The position numbers and the translations under genes are program-made. From the NCBI RefSeq assembly GCF_900129375.1, contig NZ_FQVN01000015.1, positions 58,488 through 122,487 of the forward strand: a DNA stretch of 64,000 nt, in the 5' to 3' direction. Below the pieces are notes generated by a model, which did not search any database, was not told the DNA's origin, and worked only from the letters and a program-made list of their open reading frames with translations. Below are positions 7,516 through 16,826 of this stretch, one piece after another (position 1 is the first letter of the stretch; each line of letters begins with the position of its first letter). Origin of the DNA: Streptoalloteichus hindustanus. Lineage in GTDB: Bacteria > Actinomycetota > Actinomycetes > Mycobacteriales > Pseudonocardiaceae.

Positions 7516-8139
7516 TCAGGCGCCGTCCCCGTGGTGGGCCTCGGCGAGGTGGGCATGGCGAGTGCGGTGGGGATGGTGGCGGTGGACCCAGCCGCCGGCG
7601 ACTCGGGGGGCTCCGTCCGGGGGGCCGTCGTCGCCGTGCAGGTGTTCGTTGGCCAGGAAGCGTTCGAGGTCGAAGAGGTTGTCGCCGGCGCGGTGGACCA
7701 CGTGGTTCAGGCTGGACATGCGGGCGCTGCGGGCGACCTGGTCGGCGAGGAACCACTGGAGGAACTGCTCGCCGAGCCGGTCGCCCTCGTCCCTGGCCAC
7801 CTTGGCGAGGGCTGACAGCTCGGCGGTGCTGGCCCGTTCCTGTTCCAGCGCGAGTGCCACGGGTTCGCGGACGCTGCCGAAGTCGTTGTGCACGTTGTCG
7901 ACGCCGGGGATGCCGACGTCCACGCCGACGTCCCGCAGGTAGGCCACGATCATCAGGGCCCGGTTGCGGCCGCCCAGCGCCTCGGAGTAGAAGCGCGAGG
8001 CGAGGCGGGGGAGGTCACCGGCGTCGAACCACACCGCGATCGCGAGGAGTTGTTGGGCCGAGGTGAACTCGTTGCGCACCTGGTCCCGCAGCAGCTTGTG
8101 GAACCGGCCTCCGCCGGCCTTCTCCCTGGTCAGCGCCAT
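7516..8139 (-). CDS. ferritin-like iron storage protein with His-rich tail
   Basis: A 207-residue protein with a ferritin four-helix core (about residues 1-175). Ferroxidase-type residues appear in RNEFTSAQQ (E24), FYSEAL and the GEQFLQWF helix. It resembles the non-haem actinobacterial ferritin BfrB more than haem bacterioferritin, since no haem Met is evident. The C-terminal about 25 residues are unusually His-rich (HRHHPHRTRHAHLAEAHHG), which could bind metal. It stores iron as a cytoplasmic nanocage. It is convergent with the DUF397 copies; no operon partner. Confidence 0.88.
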   Translation of the reverse strand: MALTREKAGGGRFHKLLRDQVRNEFTSAQQLLAIAVWFDAGDLPRLASRFYSEALGGRNRALMIVAYLRDVGVDVGIPGVDNVHNDFGSVREPVALALEQERASTAELSALAKVARDEGDRLGEQFLQWFLADQVARSARMSSLNHVVHRAGDNLFDLERFLANEHLHGDDGPPDGAPRVAGGWVHRHHPHRTRHAHLAEAHHGDGA

Positions 8140-8334
8140 GGGCCGACGTTAGCCCCGCGCGGGGCGGCCGGCCCTCCGGCGTCCGCCGACACCCCCTGAA
8201 CGAGCGAAGGCCAGGTCCCGCGCCCGCCGACGCCTGGGCGGTGTCACCTGGTGGGACGGCCGCGGATCAGGAACGCCTCGGTCCGACATCCTTGCCCGTG
8301 GTTCGTGATCCACCGCTGGACGAAGGGCCTGGAC

Positions 8335-10179
8335 ATGTCTGATCTCGACGTTCCCGCCAGGAGGTCACGTCGCCGCCCGGCACGCATCGCGTTCGCGGCC
8401 GGCGCGGCGGCGTTCGGGTTAGTGACGGCCGCTGTCGTCGCGCCCCCGGCCGCCGCCGAGCACGCGGAACACTGGAACCGCGCGCACAACGACGTCCTGT
8501 TCATCGGCGCGCATCCCGACGACGAGTACCAGTCGTTGTCGACGTTCGGGCAGTGGACCGAGCGCCGGCGCTGGAGCGTCGGGGTCGCGACGATCACCCG
8601 GGGCGAGGGCGGCGGCAACGCGGTCGGCCAGGAGGAGGGCGCGAAGCTGGGCCTGCTGCGGGAGGGCGAGGAACGCGAGGCCGTGGCGCACGCGGGCATC
8701 AGGAACGTGTTCTACCTCGACAAGCCGGACTTCTGGTACACGCTGTCGGGTCCGCTCACCGGGCGGATCTGGGACGGTCCGCCGCAGCGGGCGGACACGT
8801 TGGAGCGGCTGGTGCGGCTGATCCGGGCCACGACGCCCCACACGATCGTCACGATGGACCCGCGTCCGTTCGACCAGCACGGCGCGCACCAGCTCGCCGG
8901 GCGGTTGGCGGTCGAGGCGTTCCGGCTCGCGGCCGACCCGAACGCCTACCCGGGCCAGATCGCCAAGGAGCGGTACCGGCCCTGGCAGGCAGACCGCCTG
9001 CTCGCGCAGAACTGGCGGTTCTCCGGGCCGACCGGTCCGGGCTGCGCCACCGCCGACCTGACCGACCCGGCGAGCGGCCTGCCGCAGGAGGGCGTGTGGG
9101 AGGGGGCGCTGTCCTGGCGAACCGGCACGACGTGGGCGCAGCGGGAGCGCGACGCGGCGCGGGTCTACCGCTCGCAGGGGCTCGGCGCGCTGCCAGCCAA
9201 GATCACGACTCCACGCCACCAGCTCGGGTGTGACTGGTTCTCCGTGTTGGCCGAGGACGGCCGCCCGGTGCGCGCGCAGGTGCGGGAGCAGGAGTCGCTG
9301 CGTCCGCTCTACCAGGAGTTCCGCGACTGGGCGCGGAAAGTCGGGATGCCATGGCTGGCCAACGACGCGCAGCCGACCTACCCGGCCAACCCGTCGACCA
9401 AAGTGCCGCAAGCGAAGCGCCGACCGCAGGTGGACGGCCACGGCGGCCAGGACGAGTATCCCGGCGAGTCGCTGAATCTCGTGCACTGGCAGGGAGATCG
9501 GTGCGCCTCGCCCCAGGATTGCTCAGCCACGGCGCGGTTGAGCCGCGACGGCGACGACTTGTTCGTGTACGTCGAGGTGTCCGACGACAAGCGGGGCGCG
9601 GTCCTGCCGGCCGAGGACTGCAAGCGGCACTGGCGCACCGACTCGGTGGAGATCGCGCTCGACCCGCGGGGCAAGGCCGACGACACCGCGTCCACGTTCA
9701 AGGTTGCGGTGCTGCCCACGACGGCCGAGGGCCGGCCGTGCGCGGCGCGGGACGCCGACCAGAACCAGGGTCCGGCCCGGGAAACCGCGCCCGGCCTGGA
9801 GTACGCGTCGAAGCCGTTGGCGAGTTCGCCCGCCGGCTACGCGGTGGAGGTCAGGATCCCGCTCGCGGTGCTGCCGGCGGCGGCCGATCCGAACCGGTTC
9901 GCGGTGAACGTCCTGGTCTACGACTCCGACACCGACGACAAGGTCGGCCAGTCGCGGCTGGCCTGGTCGCCGTTCGGCAGCGCCCAGGCCGACCCTTACG
10001 TCTGGGGGGCGGCCCGTCTGGTCGGCTACACGCCGCCGCCGGGACGGCCGGTCGACCCGGTTCCGCCGGTGATTCCCACGGAGGCGGCCCGCAGCAGCGA
10101 CTCCCCCGCCTCGGTGGCGCAGAGCCGGCGCACGGGCGTGCCGCTGGGGGTGGGGCCGCGCACGCGGTTCACCCCTTGA
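8335..10179 (+). CDS. secreted PIG-L family deacetylase with C-terminal sugar-binding domain
   Basis: A 614-residue protein. Residues 1-42 look like a Tat/Sec signal (RRSRRRPARIAF, then a hydrophobic stretch ending PAAAEH). The PIG-L/LmbE zinc motif AHPDDE is at 59-64, and a second ligand motif, DQHGAH, follows about 120 residues later, as in GlcNAc-PI and MshB-type deacetylases. The C-terminal half (about 370-570) resembles a CBM9/DOMON-like sugar-binding beta-sandwich (LFVYVEVSDDK, DSVEIALDPRG). It probably deacetylates an N-acetylated sugar outside the cell. Its 3' end overlaps by 11 bases the convergent sugar-permease gene. Confidence 0.85.
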   Translation: MSDLDVPARRSRRRPARIAFAAGAAAFGLVTAAVVAPPAAAEHAEHWNRAHNDVLFIGAHPDDEYQSLSTFGQWTERRRWSVGVATITRGEGGGNAVGQEEGAKLGLLREGEEREAVAHAGIRNVFYLDKPDFWYTLSGPLTGRIWDGPPQRADTLERLVRLIRATTPHTIVTMDPRPFDQHGAHQLAGRLAVEAFRLAADPNAYPGQIAKERYRPWQADRLLAQNWRFSGPTGPGCATADLTDPASGLPQEGVWEGALSWRTGTTWAQRERDAARVYRSQGLGALPAKITTPRHQLGCDWFSVLAEDGRPVRAQVREQESLRPLYQEFRDWARKVGMPWLANDAQPTYPANPSTKVPQAKRRPQVDGHGGQDEYPGESLNLVHWQGDRCASPQDCSATARLSRDGDDLFVYVEVSDDKRGAVLPAEDCKRHWRTDSVEIALDPRGKADDTASTFKVAVLPTTAEGRPCAARDADQNQGPARETAPGLEYASKPLASSPAGYAVEVRIPLAVLPAAADPNRFAVNVLVYDSDTDDKVGQSRLAWSPFGSAQADPYVWGAARLVGYTPPPGRPVDPVPPVIPTEAARSSDSPASVAQSRRTGVPLGVGPRTRFTP

Positions 10180-10975
10180 TCGCGCCGTCCAACATTCCCC
10201 GGATGAAATGCCGTTGCAGCACAAGGTAAAGCAGAACGACGGGGAGTGCGACCAACACCGATCCGGCGGCCAACACGGGCACGCTCGTGGTGGCGCGGCC
10301 GGCGAAGAAGCGCAGTCCCAGCGGCGCGGTGCGCAGCCCCTCGTCGGTGGCCATCACCAGGGCGAGCATGAACTCGTTCCAGGTCCACAGGAACACCAGC
10401 ACGACCAGGGTGATCACGGCCGGCCGGGCGAGGGGCAGCAGCACCGACCACAGGGTGCGGAGGTGGCCGGCGCCGTCCATCCGCGCCGCCTCCACCAGTT
10501 CCCTGGCGCTGGCGAGGAAGAAGGCGCGCATCCAGAACGCGCCGAACGCCACCGACTGCGCCACCTGGGGAAGGACCAACGACAGGTAGGTGTTGGTGAG
10601 CCCGAGGTCCCGCAGGTCGAAGTACAGCGGCACCACCAGTGCCTCGCTGGGCACCATGATTCCCAGCAGCAGCAAGGCGAACAGCACGCCCCGACCGCGG
10701 AAGCGCATCGTGCCGAGGGCGTAGCCGGCGAGCACCGACAGCACGGCCGAGACGAGCACGACGCTCACGCTGACGATCGCGCTGTTGCGCAGGTATCCGC
10801 CGAAGTGCCCCACGGTCCAGGCCGTGGCCAGGTTCTCCGGCCGCCAGCCGCCCTGGCCGACGACCTCAGGGCGCAGGGCCGTGGCGACGATGGACAGCAC
10901 CGGGAAGAGCGCGGACAGGGTGAAGACGGCGAGCACCAGGTAGGTGCCGACCCGTTCCAGCCGGGAAACCCTCAT
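10169..10975 (-). CDS. carbohydrate ABC transporter permease (MalG-like)
   Basis: A 268-residue integral membrane protein with six predicted segments and the EAA loop EAARMDGAG, matching the MalG/LacG-type permeases of carbohydrate-uptake family CUT1. It starts at ATG 10973-10975 and overlaps the upstream permease stop by four bases. With the MalF-like permease and the solute-binding protein it forms the membrane part of a sugar importer. No ATPase gene is present here, so a shared MsiK-type ATPase elsewhere is likely. Confidence 0.92.
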   Translation of the reverse strand: MRVSRLERVGTYLVLAVFTLSALFPVLSIVATALRPEVVGQGGWRPENLATAWTVGHFGGYLRNSAIVSVSVVLVSAVLSVLAGYALGTMRFRGRGVLFALLLLGIMVPSEALVVPLYFDLRDLGLTNTYLSLVLPQVAQSVAFGAFWMRAFFLASARELVEAARMDGAGHLRTLWSVLLPLARPAVITLVVLVFLWTWNEFMLALVMATDEGLRTAPLGLRFFAGRATTSVPVLAAGSVLVALPVVLLYLVLQRHFIRGMLDGAIKG

Positions 10976-11895
10976 CGCGCGCGTTCCTCCCTGGTGATCC
11001 GGGCGATGCCCATGGTGATCAGGAAGGTGAGCGCGGTGAGCGCCACCCCGAGCGCGGCGGCCGAGCCGACCTGTCCACTGTGGAACGCCCGGTGGTAGAT
11101 CTCGTAGGCGGGCACGGTGGTCGAGCGGCCCGGTCCGCCCAGCGGCGTCATGACGTAGACGAGGTCGAAGGTGCGCAACGCCGCGATCGTGGTGAGGGTC
11201 GCGGCGATCCCGATCTCGGCGCGCAGGGCCGGCAGGACGACGGCGCGGAACTCCCACACCACGCCCGCGCCGTCCAGTCGGGCGGCCTCGAACGACTCGT
11301 GCGGGATTCGCCCGATGCCGCCGAGGAAGAGCACCACCGCAAGGCCGGTCTGCACCCAGGTGCCGACGAAGCCCACCGCGACCAGCGCGGTGTCGGCGTC
11401 GCCCAGCCAGCTCGTGGCCCACGAGTCCAGCCCGACCGAGCGCAGCGCGCGGTTCAGGGAACCGTTGGGGGCGTAGATGTTCCGCCAGGCCACGCCGACG
11501 ACGACCATCGCCACCACCTGCGGCAGGAACAGCGCGGTGCGGAAGAACGCCAGACCCCGCACGCGAGTGCGGTGCAGCGCGGTGGCGAGCACCAACCCCA
11601 CCGCGATCGGCAGCACCGAGAAGAACACCAGCAGCACGGCGACATGCCCGAACGCCGCGCGCAGCCCGGCGTCGGCGACCAGCGCGCGGTAGTTCTCCCA
11701 GCCCACCCACCGCCCGAGCGTCAGGCCGTCCCAGTCGAACAGGGAGATCCATGCCCCGCGCGCCAAGGGAAAGAGCAGGAACAGGGCGTGGACGACCAGT
11801 GCGGGCAACAGGTACAGGTAGCCGACACGGCGGGGTTCGCCCGGCGGGCCGGCAGGGCGACGACGACGCGCCCCGCGTTGTTCACCGGCCGCCAC
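10972..11895 (-). CDS. carbohydrate ABC transporter permease (MalF-like)
   Basis: A 307-residue permease with six membrane segments after an Arg/Pro-rich N-terminus and the EAA loop EAARLDGAG near residue 215. This is the MalF-type partner of the MalG-like permease downstream, with which it overlaps (ATGA). It also overlaps the end of the solute-binding gene by 14 bases, so the three transporter genes are one transcription unit with coupled translation. Confidence 0.92.
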   Translation of the reverse strand: MAAGEQRGARRRRPAGPPGEPRRVGYLYLLPALVVHALFLLFPLARGAWISLFDWDGLTLGRWVGWENYRALVADAGLRAAFGHVAVLLVFFSVLPIAVGLVLATALHRTRVRGLAFFRTALFLPQVVAMVVVGVAWRNIYAPNGSLNRALRSVGLDSWATSWLGDADTALVAVGFVGTWVQTGLAVVLFLGGIGRIPHESFEAARLDGAGVVWEFRAVVLPALRAEIGIAATLTTIAALRTFDLVYVMTPLGGPGRSTTVPAYEIYHRAFHSGQVGSAAALGVALTALTFLITMGIARITREERAR

Positions 11896-13288
11896 GGTCG
11901 GCGTCCCGGTCGGCCTGGAGTGCCTCCAGGAACATCGGCACGGGTATTGCCTTGGCCAGCAAGCGTTCCACCGAGTCGCCGATGGTCTCGTAGGCGGTGT
12001 TGGTGGCGTAGTCGAGATACGGGACGAGGACGCCGGAGGATGTCACGTTCTCCCAGCCGGTGATGACTGTGCCCAACAGGTCCGCGGGTCGGTCCGCCTT
12101 CGGCGGCGTCGCCGGGAGATTTCGGGTCCGCGCCAACACCGTCATGGCCTCCGGGGACGTGATGAAGTCGAGGTAGGCGGCGGCCGCGTCGGGATGGCGG
12201 CTGCGGGCGCTCACCGCGAACGGGAGTCCGGTTCCGCCGGTGACCACCGGACGCCCGGTCGTGCCGTCCGAGGAGGGCGGGAGCATGAAGCCCACGTTGT
12301 CGCCCATGGCGGCGGACAGGTCGGGCACGAGCCAGCTCCCGCCGACGTGGAACAGGCCCTCTCCCCTGCCGAACGCCGCCCAGGAGTCGTCGGAGTGGAC
12401 CCCGGCGAACCCCTCGGGGAGGTAGCCCCGGTCCACCCACTCCACCAGGAGCCGGGCCGCGGCCTCGGTCGCCGGGGTTGACCACGAGGCACCGGGACGA
12501 CCGGTCGCCAGCGCGGTCTCGTCCTCGGGCCGGACGAACCGGTGCAAAGCCAGGCCCAGCAAGTGGATTCCGGTGCTCTTGTCCAGGTTGCCGAACTGGA
12601 TCGGGAGGCGGCCGGCGCGCTTCGCGGTGGCCAGCGCCGCGTCGAATTCCGCCCACGTCCTCGGCGGAGTCAGCCCGAGCTCGGCCAGGATCGCGCGGTT
12701 GTAGTAGATGCCGACGAGTTCTCCGGTCTGCGGCAGGCCGTGCAACCGGCCCTCGCCGAGCAGATCGCCGGCGTCGGGATAACGGCACAACTGCAGGACC
12801 TGCTGGGGAAACCGGCTTTCCCAGCCGTAGGCGGCGGCTTCGCCGGTCAACGGTCGCAGCAGTCCCGCGCGCACGAACGCTCCCATGTCCTGCCGGCCGT
12901 TGTTGACCTGGAGGACGTCCGGCGGGTCGTCGCCGGTGAGGGCGAGTCGGGCGGTGTCGCGCAGGTCCGCGAAGGAACGGGCCACCCGGCGCACCGTGAT
13001 GTTGGGGTACCTGCGGTGGAACGCCTCGTTCAGCGCGGTGATCTGCTTCTCCTGCCCGCCGCGCACCTCCTGGTCCCACACGACGAGCGTGACGTCGCCG
13101 AGGGCGGCCGGGTCGGTGCGGACCTCGTGCGGCGCGCGGTCGACGGGGCGGGCGGCGGCCGAGCGGGCGCCCGGCACGCACGAGGACGCGGAGAGCGGCA
13201 CGACGGCCAGGACGGCGACGACCGCGAGGACGACCGCCCGAACCCGCCCCCAGCTCGCCACCCGGCCCGGCCGCGCGTTACGGAACAC
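11882..13288 (-). CDS. extracellular sugar-binding protein of the ABC importer
   Basis: A 468-residue family 1 solute-binding protein. The N-terminus has a basic region and a hydrophobic stretch ending LSASSC (residues 32-37), a plausible though imperfect lipobox, so it is probably a membrane-anchored lipoprotein. The body has the usual layout of CUT1 binding proteins (NNGRQDMGAFV, WAEFDAAL, AAAYLDFITSPEAM). The ligand is not identifiable from sequence; the linked GH4 enzyme and sugar kinase suggest a glycoside or its product. It starts at GTG, overlapping the end of the PfkB kinase gene by 11 bases. Confidence 0.9.
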   Translation of the reverse strand: MFRNARPGRVASWGRVRAVVLAVVAVLAVVPLSASSCVPGARSAAARPVDRAPHEVRTDPAALGDVTLVVWDQEVRGGQEKQITALNEAFHRRYPNITVRRVARSFADLRDTARLALTGDDPPDVLQVNNGRQDMGAFVRAGLLRPLTGEAAAYGWESRFPQQVLQLCRYPDAGDLLGEGRLHGLPQTGELVGIYYNRAILAELGLTPPRTWAEFDAALATAKRAGRLPIQFGNLDKSTGIHLLGLALHRFVRPEDETALATGRPGASWSTPATEAAARLLVEWVDRGYLPEGFAGVHSDDSWAAFGRGEGLFHVGGSWLVPDLSAAMGDNVGFMLPPSSDGTTGRPVVTGGTGLPFAVSARSRHPDAAAAYLDFITSPEAMTVLARTRNLPATPPKADRPADLLGTVITGWENVTSSGVLVPYLDYATNTAYETIGDSVERLLAKAIPVPMFLEALQADRDADRGGR

Positions 13289-14357
13289 CCCGCAGGCCGA
13301 TCGTCGCGCTGGCCCGGCGCACGGTCGTGCAGCCGTGCGCGGGCAACAGGTCGTTGAGGAACCCGTAACCGCGCAGGTTCGAGTCGTCCCGGCGGCCCAG
13401 GTGCCGCCACCACGCGGCCAGGTCGCACCAGCCGGGCGCGGACAGCGAGCCGCCGAAGTGCTGCACCGACAGGGCCGCGCACAGGTTGGCGAAGTGCACC
13501 CGGTCCGACAGCGGCCAGCCGGCCAGCGTGCCGTACAGGAAGCCGGCGCCGAAGACGTCGCCCGCGCCGGTCGGGTCCAGCGCCGCGACGTTGAGCCCCG
13601 GCACGTCGACCTCCTCGCCGGTGCCGGCGTCGACCGCGTAGGCGCCGTGCCCGCCCCTGGTCACCACCACGACCGGCACGATCTCGGCCAGGGCGCTCGC
13701 GGCCTGCTTGACGTCGTCGCTGCGGGTGTAGCTGAGCGCCTCGACGGCGTTGGGCATGAAGACGTCGTAGCCCTCCAGCTGCTGGAGCATCCTGGGCTCC
13801 CAGCGCTCGGTGGGGTCCCAGCCGACGTCGGCGAACAGCAACGCGCCGTCCTGCTTGGCCGCGCGGACCCACTCGTCCTCGTGCAGGTCGACGTGGACGA
13901 AACCGGCCCTGGTCGAGGGCGGCGGGTTGAGCAGCTCGTCGGCGGTGATCGGCGCGGGGTGACCGTGGGTGACCATGCTGCGGTCGCGGTTGACCGCCAT
14001 GGAGACCGTCAACGGGGAGTGCCAGCCGTAGAACCGGCGGGAGTAGGTGAGGTCGACCCGCTCCTGGTTGGCCAGGACGTCCCAGCAGAAGTCGCCGTAG
14101 ACGTCCTCGCCGAACGCGGCGGCCAGCCCGGTGCGCAGGCGCAGCCGGCTCAGCGCGACCGCGAGGTTGGCCACCCCGCCCGGGCTGGAGCCCAGGCCGC
14201 TGGCCCACACCTCGGTGCCGGCCGAGGGCGCCTGCGGCAGCCCGGTGAAGATGATGTCGAGGAAGACGGTGCCGGAGAGCACCACGTCGAACCGGGTCTG
14301 CTCCTCGCCCCCGGCCCCCGGCTCCCCGTGGCACACGGCGTCTGTCGACGCGGACAC
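13278..14357 (-). CDS. PfkB-family carbohydrate kinase
   Basis: A 359-residue ribokinase-fold sugar kinase. The N-terminal signature is in SGTVFLDIIFTGLP and the Gly-rich SSPGGVANLAVALS; the catalytic motif DPTGAGDVFGAGF lies near residues 275-287, with the catalytic Asp. It probably phosphorylates the sugar imported by the ABC system. The GTG start (14355-14357) sits five bases after GGGAGGAGG. It is first in the minus-strand operon, divergent from the GH4 gene. Confidence 0.9.
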   Translation of the reverse strand: MSASTDAVCHGEPGAGGEEQTRFDVVLSGTVFLDIIFTGLPQAPSAGTEVWASGLGSSPGGVANLAVALSRLRLRTGLAAAFGEDVYGDFCWDVLANQERVDLTYSRRFYGWHSPLTVSMAVNRDRSMVTHGHPAPITADELLNPPPSTRAGFVHVDLHEDEWVRAAKQDGALLFADVGWDPTERWEPRMLQQLEGYDVFMPNAVEALSYTRSDDVKQAASALAEIVPVVVVTRGGHGAYAVDAGTGEEVDVPGLNVAALDPTGAGDVFGAGFLYGTLAGWPLSDRVHFANLCAALSVQHFGGSLSAPGWCDLAAWWRHLGRRDDSNLRGYGFLNDLLPAHGCTTVRRASATIGLRGVP

Positions 14358-14523
14358 GGCATCCTCCTCCCGTCGGCTCCCCACCCGCCCCGACCGGCGG
14401 TCCGGAGAGTGTCTCTCCCCGTCCGGGTGAGGACAACCCGTGATCGAGTGACACCGGCCGACCGGGCCGCCGGGGTGGCCGACCTGTCGCCGGCCCTGCC
14501 ACCGGCGGCGGCCGCGCACTACT

Positions 14524-15876
14524 GTGCGCGGGGTGAGGCTCGTTGTGCTCGGCGGTGGCGGGTTCCGGGTGCCCCTGGTGCACGCCCACCTGCTCGCCGA
14601 CCCGGACCGGCTGGTGGCCGACCTCGTGCTGCACGACCGCGACGAGCACCGGTTGCGGGCGATCACCGCGGTGCTGGAGAGCCAGGCCGACGGGGCGCGG
14701 GCGCGGCCCCGGCTGACCGCCACCACCGACGTCGACGAGGCGCTGGCCGGCGCGGACGTGGTGTTCTCCGCGATCAGGGTCGGCGGGTTGCGCGGCCGGA
14801 CGCTGGACGAGCGGATCGCGCTGGACCACGGGCTGCTCGGGCAGGAGACGGTGGGGCCGGGCGGGATCTGCTACGCCCTGCGCACCGTGCCCGTCGCGCT
14901 CGACATCGCCCGGCGCGTCGCGGCCCTGGCGCCCGACGCGTGGCTCATCAACTTCACCAACCCGGCCGGACTGGTCACCGAGGCCATGGCCACCGTGCTC
15001 GGGGACCGGGTCGTGGGCATCTGCGACACCCCGGTCGGGCTGTGCCGGCGGGTCGCGGGCGCGCTCGGGGTGGACCACGACCGCTGCGGGTTCGACTACG
15101 TGGGCCTGAACCACCTCGGCTGGCTGCGCCGCGTGCTGGTGGACGGCCGCGACCGGTTGCCAGACCTGCTGGCGGATCCGGCGGCGCTCGGCACGTTCGA
15201 GGAGGGCCGGTTGTTCGGCCCGTCGTGGCTGCGGGCGCTCGGCGCGGTGCCGAACGAGTACCTGCACTACTACTACTTCGCGCGGGAGACCGTGCGGGAG
15301 GCCCGCGAGCAGGCGCGGACTCGGGGCGAGTTCCTTGCCGCGCAACAGGAACGCTTCTACTCCGGGGCGCTCGACGCCCCGGGTGAGGCGCTGCGCCTGT
15401 GGGAGGAGGCGCGCGCCGAGCGGGAGCGGACCTACATGGCCGAGAGCCGCGCGGCGAGCGGAGCCGGGGAGCGCACAGCGGCCGATCTCGACGGCGGCGG
15501 CTACGAGAAGGTGGCGCTGCGGTTGATGAAGGCTCTGCGCGGCGACCAGTCGGACACCCTGATCCTCAACGTGCGCAACCGGAACGTGGTGCCGGGACTG
15601 CCCGCCGACGCGGTGGTGGAGGCGCCCTGCCACATTGACCGCAACGGCCCGCGCCCGTTGGCGGTGGACGCGGTGGAGCCGCACTTCCTCGCGCTGATGC
15701 AGCAGGTGAAGGCGGCCGAGCGCGCCGCGATCACCGCTGCCGTCGGCCGCGACCGCCGGGACGCGCTGCTCGCCCTGGCCAGCCACCCGCTGGTCGACTC
15801 CGTCGTCGCGGCGGAACGAACCCTGGACGGGTACGTCGCCGCTTTCCCGGAACTCCGGGACCTGGCCGCCACCTGA
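14524..15876 (+). CDS. GH4-family glycosidase (6-phospho-beta-glucosidase-like)
   Basis: A 450-residue glycoside hydrolase family 4 protein. The N-terminus has the NAD-binding Gly-rich loop VVLGGGGFRVP, and the metal ligands are in GICDTPVG (Cys) and GLNHLGW (His). GH4 enzymes use NAD+ and a divalent metal and cleave by oxidation and elimination; the 6-phospho-glucosidase subgroup fits best. GTG 14524 and GTG 14533 are both possible starts. It is divergent from the kinase and importer operon, and together they form a glycoside uptake and breakdown locus. No LacI-type regulator is present. Confidence 0.88.
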   Translation: MRGVRLVVLGGGGFRVPLVHAHLLADPDRLVADLVLHDRDEHRLRAITAVLESQADGARARPRLTATTDVDEALAGADVVFSAIRVGGLRGRTLDERIALDHGLLGQETVGPGGICYALRTVPVALDIARRVAALAPDAWLINFTNPAGLVTEAMATVLGDRVVGICDTPVGLCRRVAGALGVDHDRCGFDYVGLNHLGWLRRVLVDGRDRLPDLLADPAALGTFEEGRLFGPSWLRALGAVPNEYLHYYYFARETVREAREQARTRGEFLAAQQERFYSGALDAPGEALRLWEEARAERERTYMAESRAASGAGERTAADLDGGGYEKVALRLMKALRGDQSDTLILNVRNRNVVPGLPADAVVEAPCHIDRNGPRPLAVDAVEPHFLALMQQVKAAERAAITAAVGRDRRDALLALASHPLVDSVVAAERTLDGYVAAFPELRDLAAT

Positions 15877-15904
15877 CCGACCGTTAGCGTCCTCAGTGGA
15901 CAGT

Positions 15905-16795
15905 TCACTGTGGACGTATGGCCTGGATCACCTCGGCCAGCGCGGCGACCGGCTCGCGCATCGTGTCCCGCCGGCTGGCGAGCACGAAGTCCACCGCGCC
16001 CGGTTCGGGCAGGTCGTTGTCCGCGCCGACGTCGACCAGGCCGTCCGGAACCAGGTTCCTGGTGAACACCGCGACGCCCAGCCCGGCGAGCGCGGCGGCG
16101 CGCAGCCCGTTGAGGCTGCCGCTGGTGCAGACGATCCGCCACTCCCGGCTCGCGCGGTCCAGGGCGTTGAGCGCGTGCTCACGGGTGTGGCTGGGCGGTG
16201 GGTAGACGATCAACGGCACGGGCGCGTCCCGGTCGAGCCGCAGCCCCTCGGCGCCCACCCAGACCAGGTCCTCGCGCCAGACCACCCAGCCGTGCTCCTC
16301 CCCCGGCCGGCGCTTGGCGAAGATGAGGTCCAGGTCGCCCGCGCGCAACCGTCCGGTCAGCACGTCGCTCAGCTCGACGGTGAGCTCCAGGTCGACCAGG
16401 GGGTGGCGGAGCCGGAAACCGCGCAGGATCTCCGGGAGCCGGCCGACCACCAGGTCCTCGGACACGCCGAGCCGGACCCGGCCGCGCAGCCCGGGCCCGG
16501 CGAAGTAGGCGGCGGCCCGCTCCTGGGCCTCCAGGATGTTGCGGGCGAACCCGACCATGGCCTCGCCGTCCCCGGTGATCACCACGGAGTGGGTGTCCCT
16601 GACGAACAGCTCCCTGCCCACCAGGGTCTCCAGCCGGCGCACGTGCTGGCTCACCGTGGACTGCCGCAGCCGCAACCGGTGCGCGGCCTGAGTGAAGCTG
16701 CCGGCCTCGGCGACCGCGAGGAACGACCGGAGCACCACATGATCGAACACCAGGTGGGTATACACCGGGTCGGTTCCCCGGGTTCCCCAGCGCAT
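15905..16795 (-). CDS. LysR-family transcriptional regulator
   Basis: A 296-residue LysR protein. The winged helix-turn-helix is at about residues 17-75 (FLAVAEAGSFTQAAHRLRLR, then QSTVSQHVRRLE), followed by a type 2 periplasmic-binding-like effector domain. GGAG lies nine bases before the chosen ATG; a GTG at 16750 is an alternative start nearer the conserved N-terminus. It follows the Mn transporter gene by 31 bases on the same strand, so it may be co-transcribed with, and control, the cupin and mntH genes. Confidence 0.88.
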   Translation of the reverse strand: MRWGTRGTDPVYTHLVFDHVVLRSFLAVAEAGSFTQAAHRLRLRQSTVSQHVRRLETLVGRELFVRDTHSVVITGDGEAMVGFARNILEAQERAAAYFAGPGLRGRVRLGVSEDLVVGRLPEILRGFRLRHPLVDLELTVELSDVLTGRLRAGDLDLIFAKRRPGEEHGWVVWREDLVWVGAEGLRLDRDAPVPLIVYPPPSHTREHALNALDRASREWRIVCTSGSLNGLRAAALAGLGVAVFTRNLVPDGLVDVGADNDLPEPGAVDFVLASRRDTMREPVAALAEVIQAIRPQ

Positions 16796-16826
16796 CGGAC
16801 GGTACTCCGTTCGGGGCAGGGGGGAA

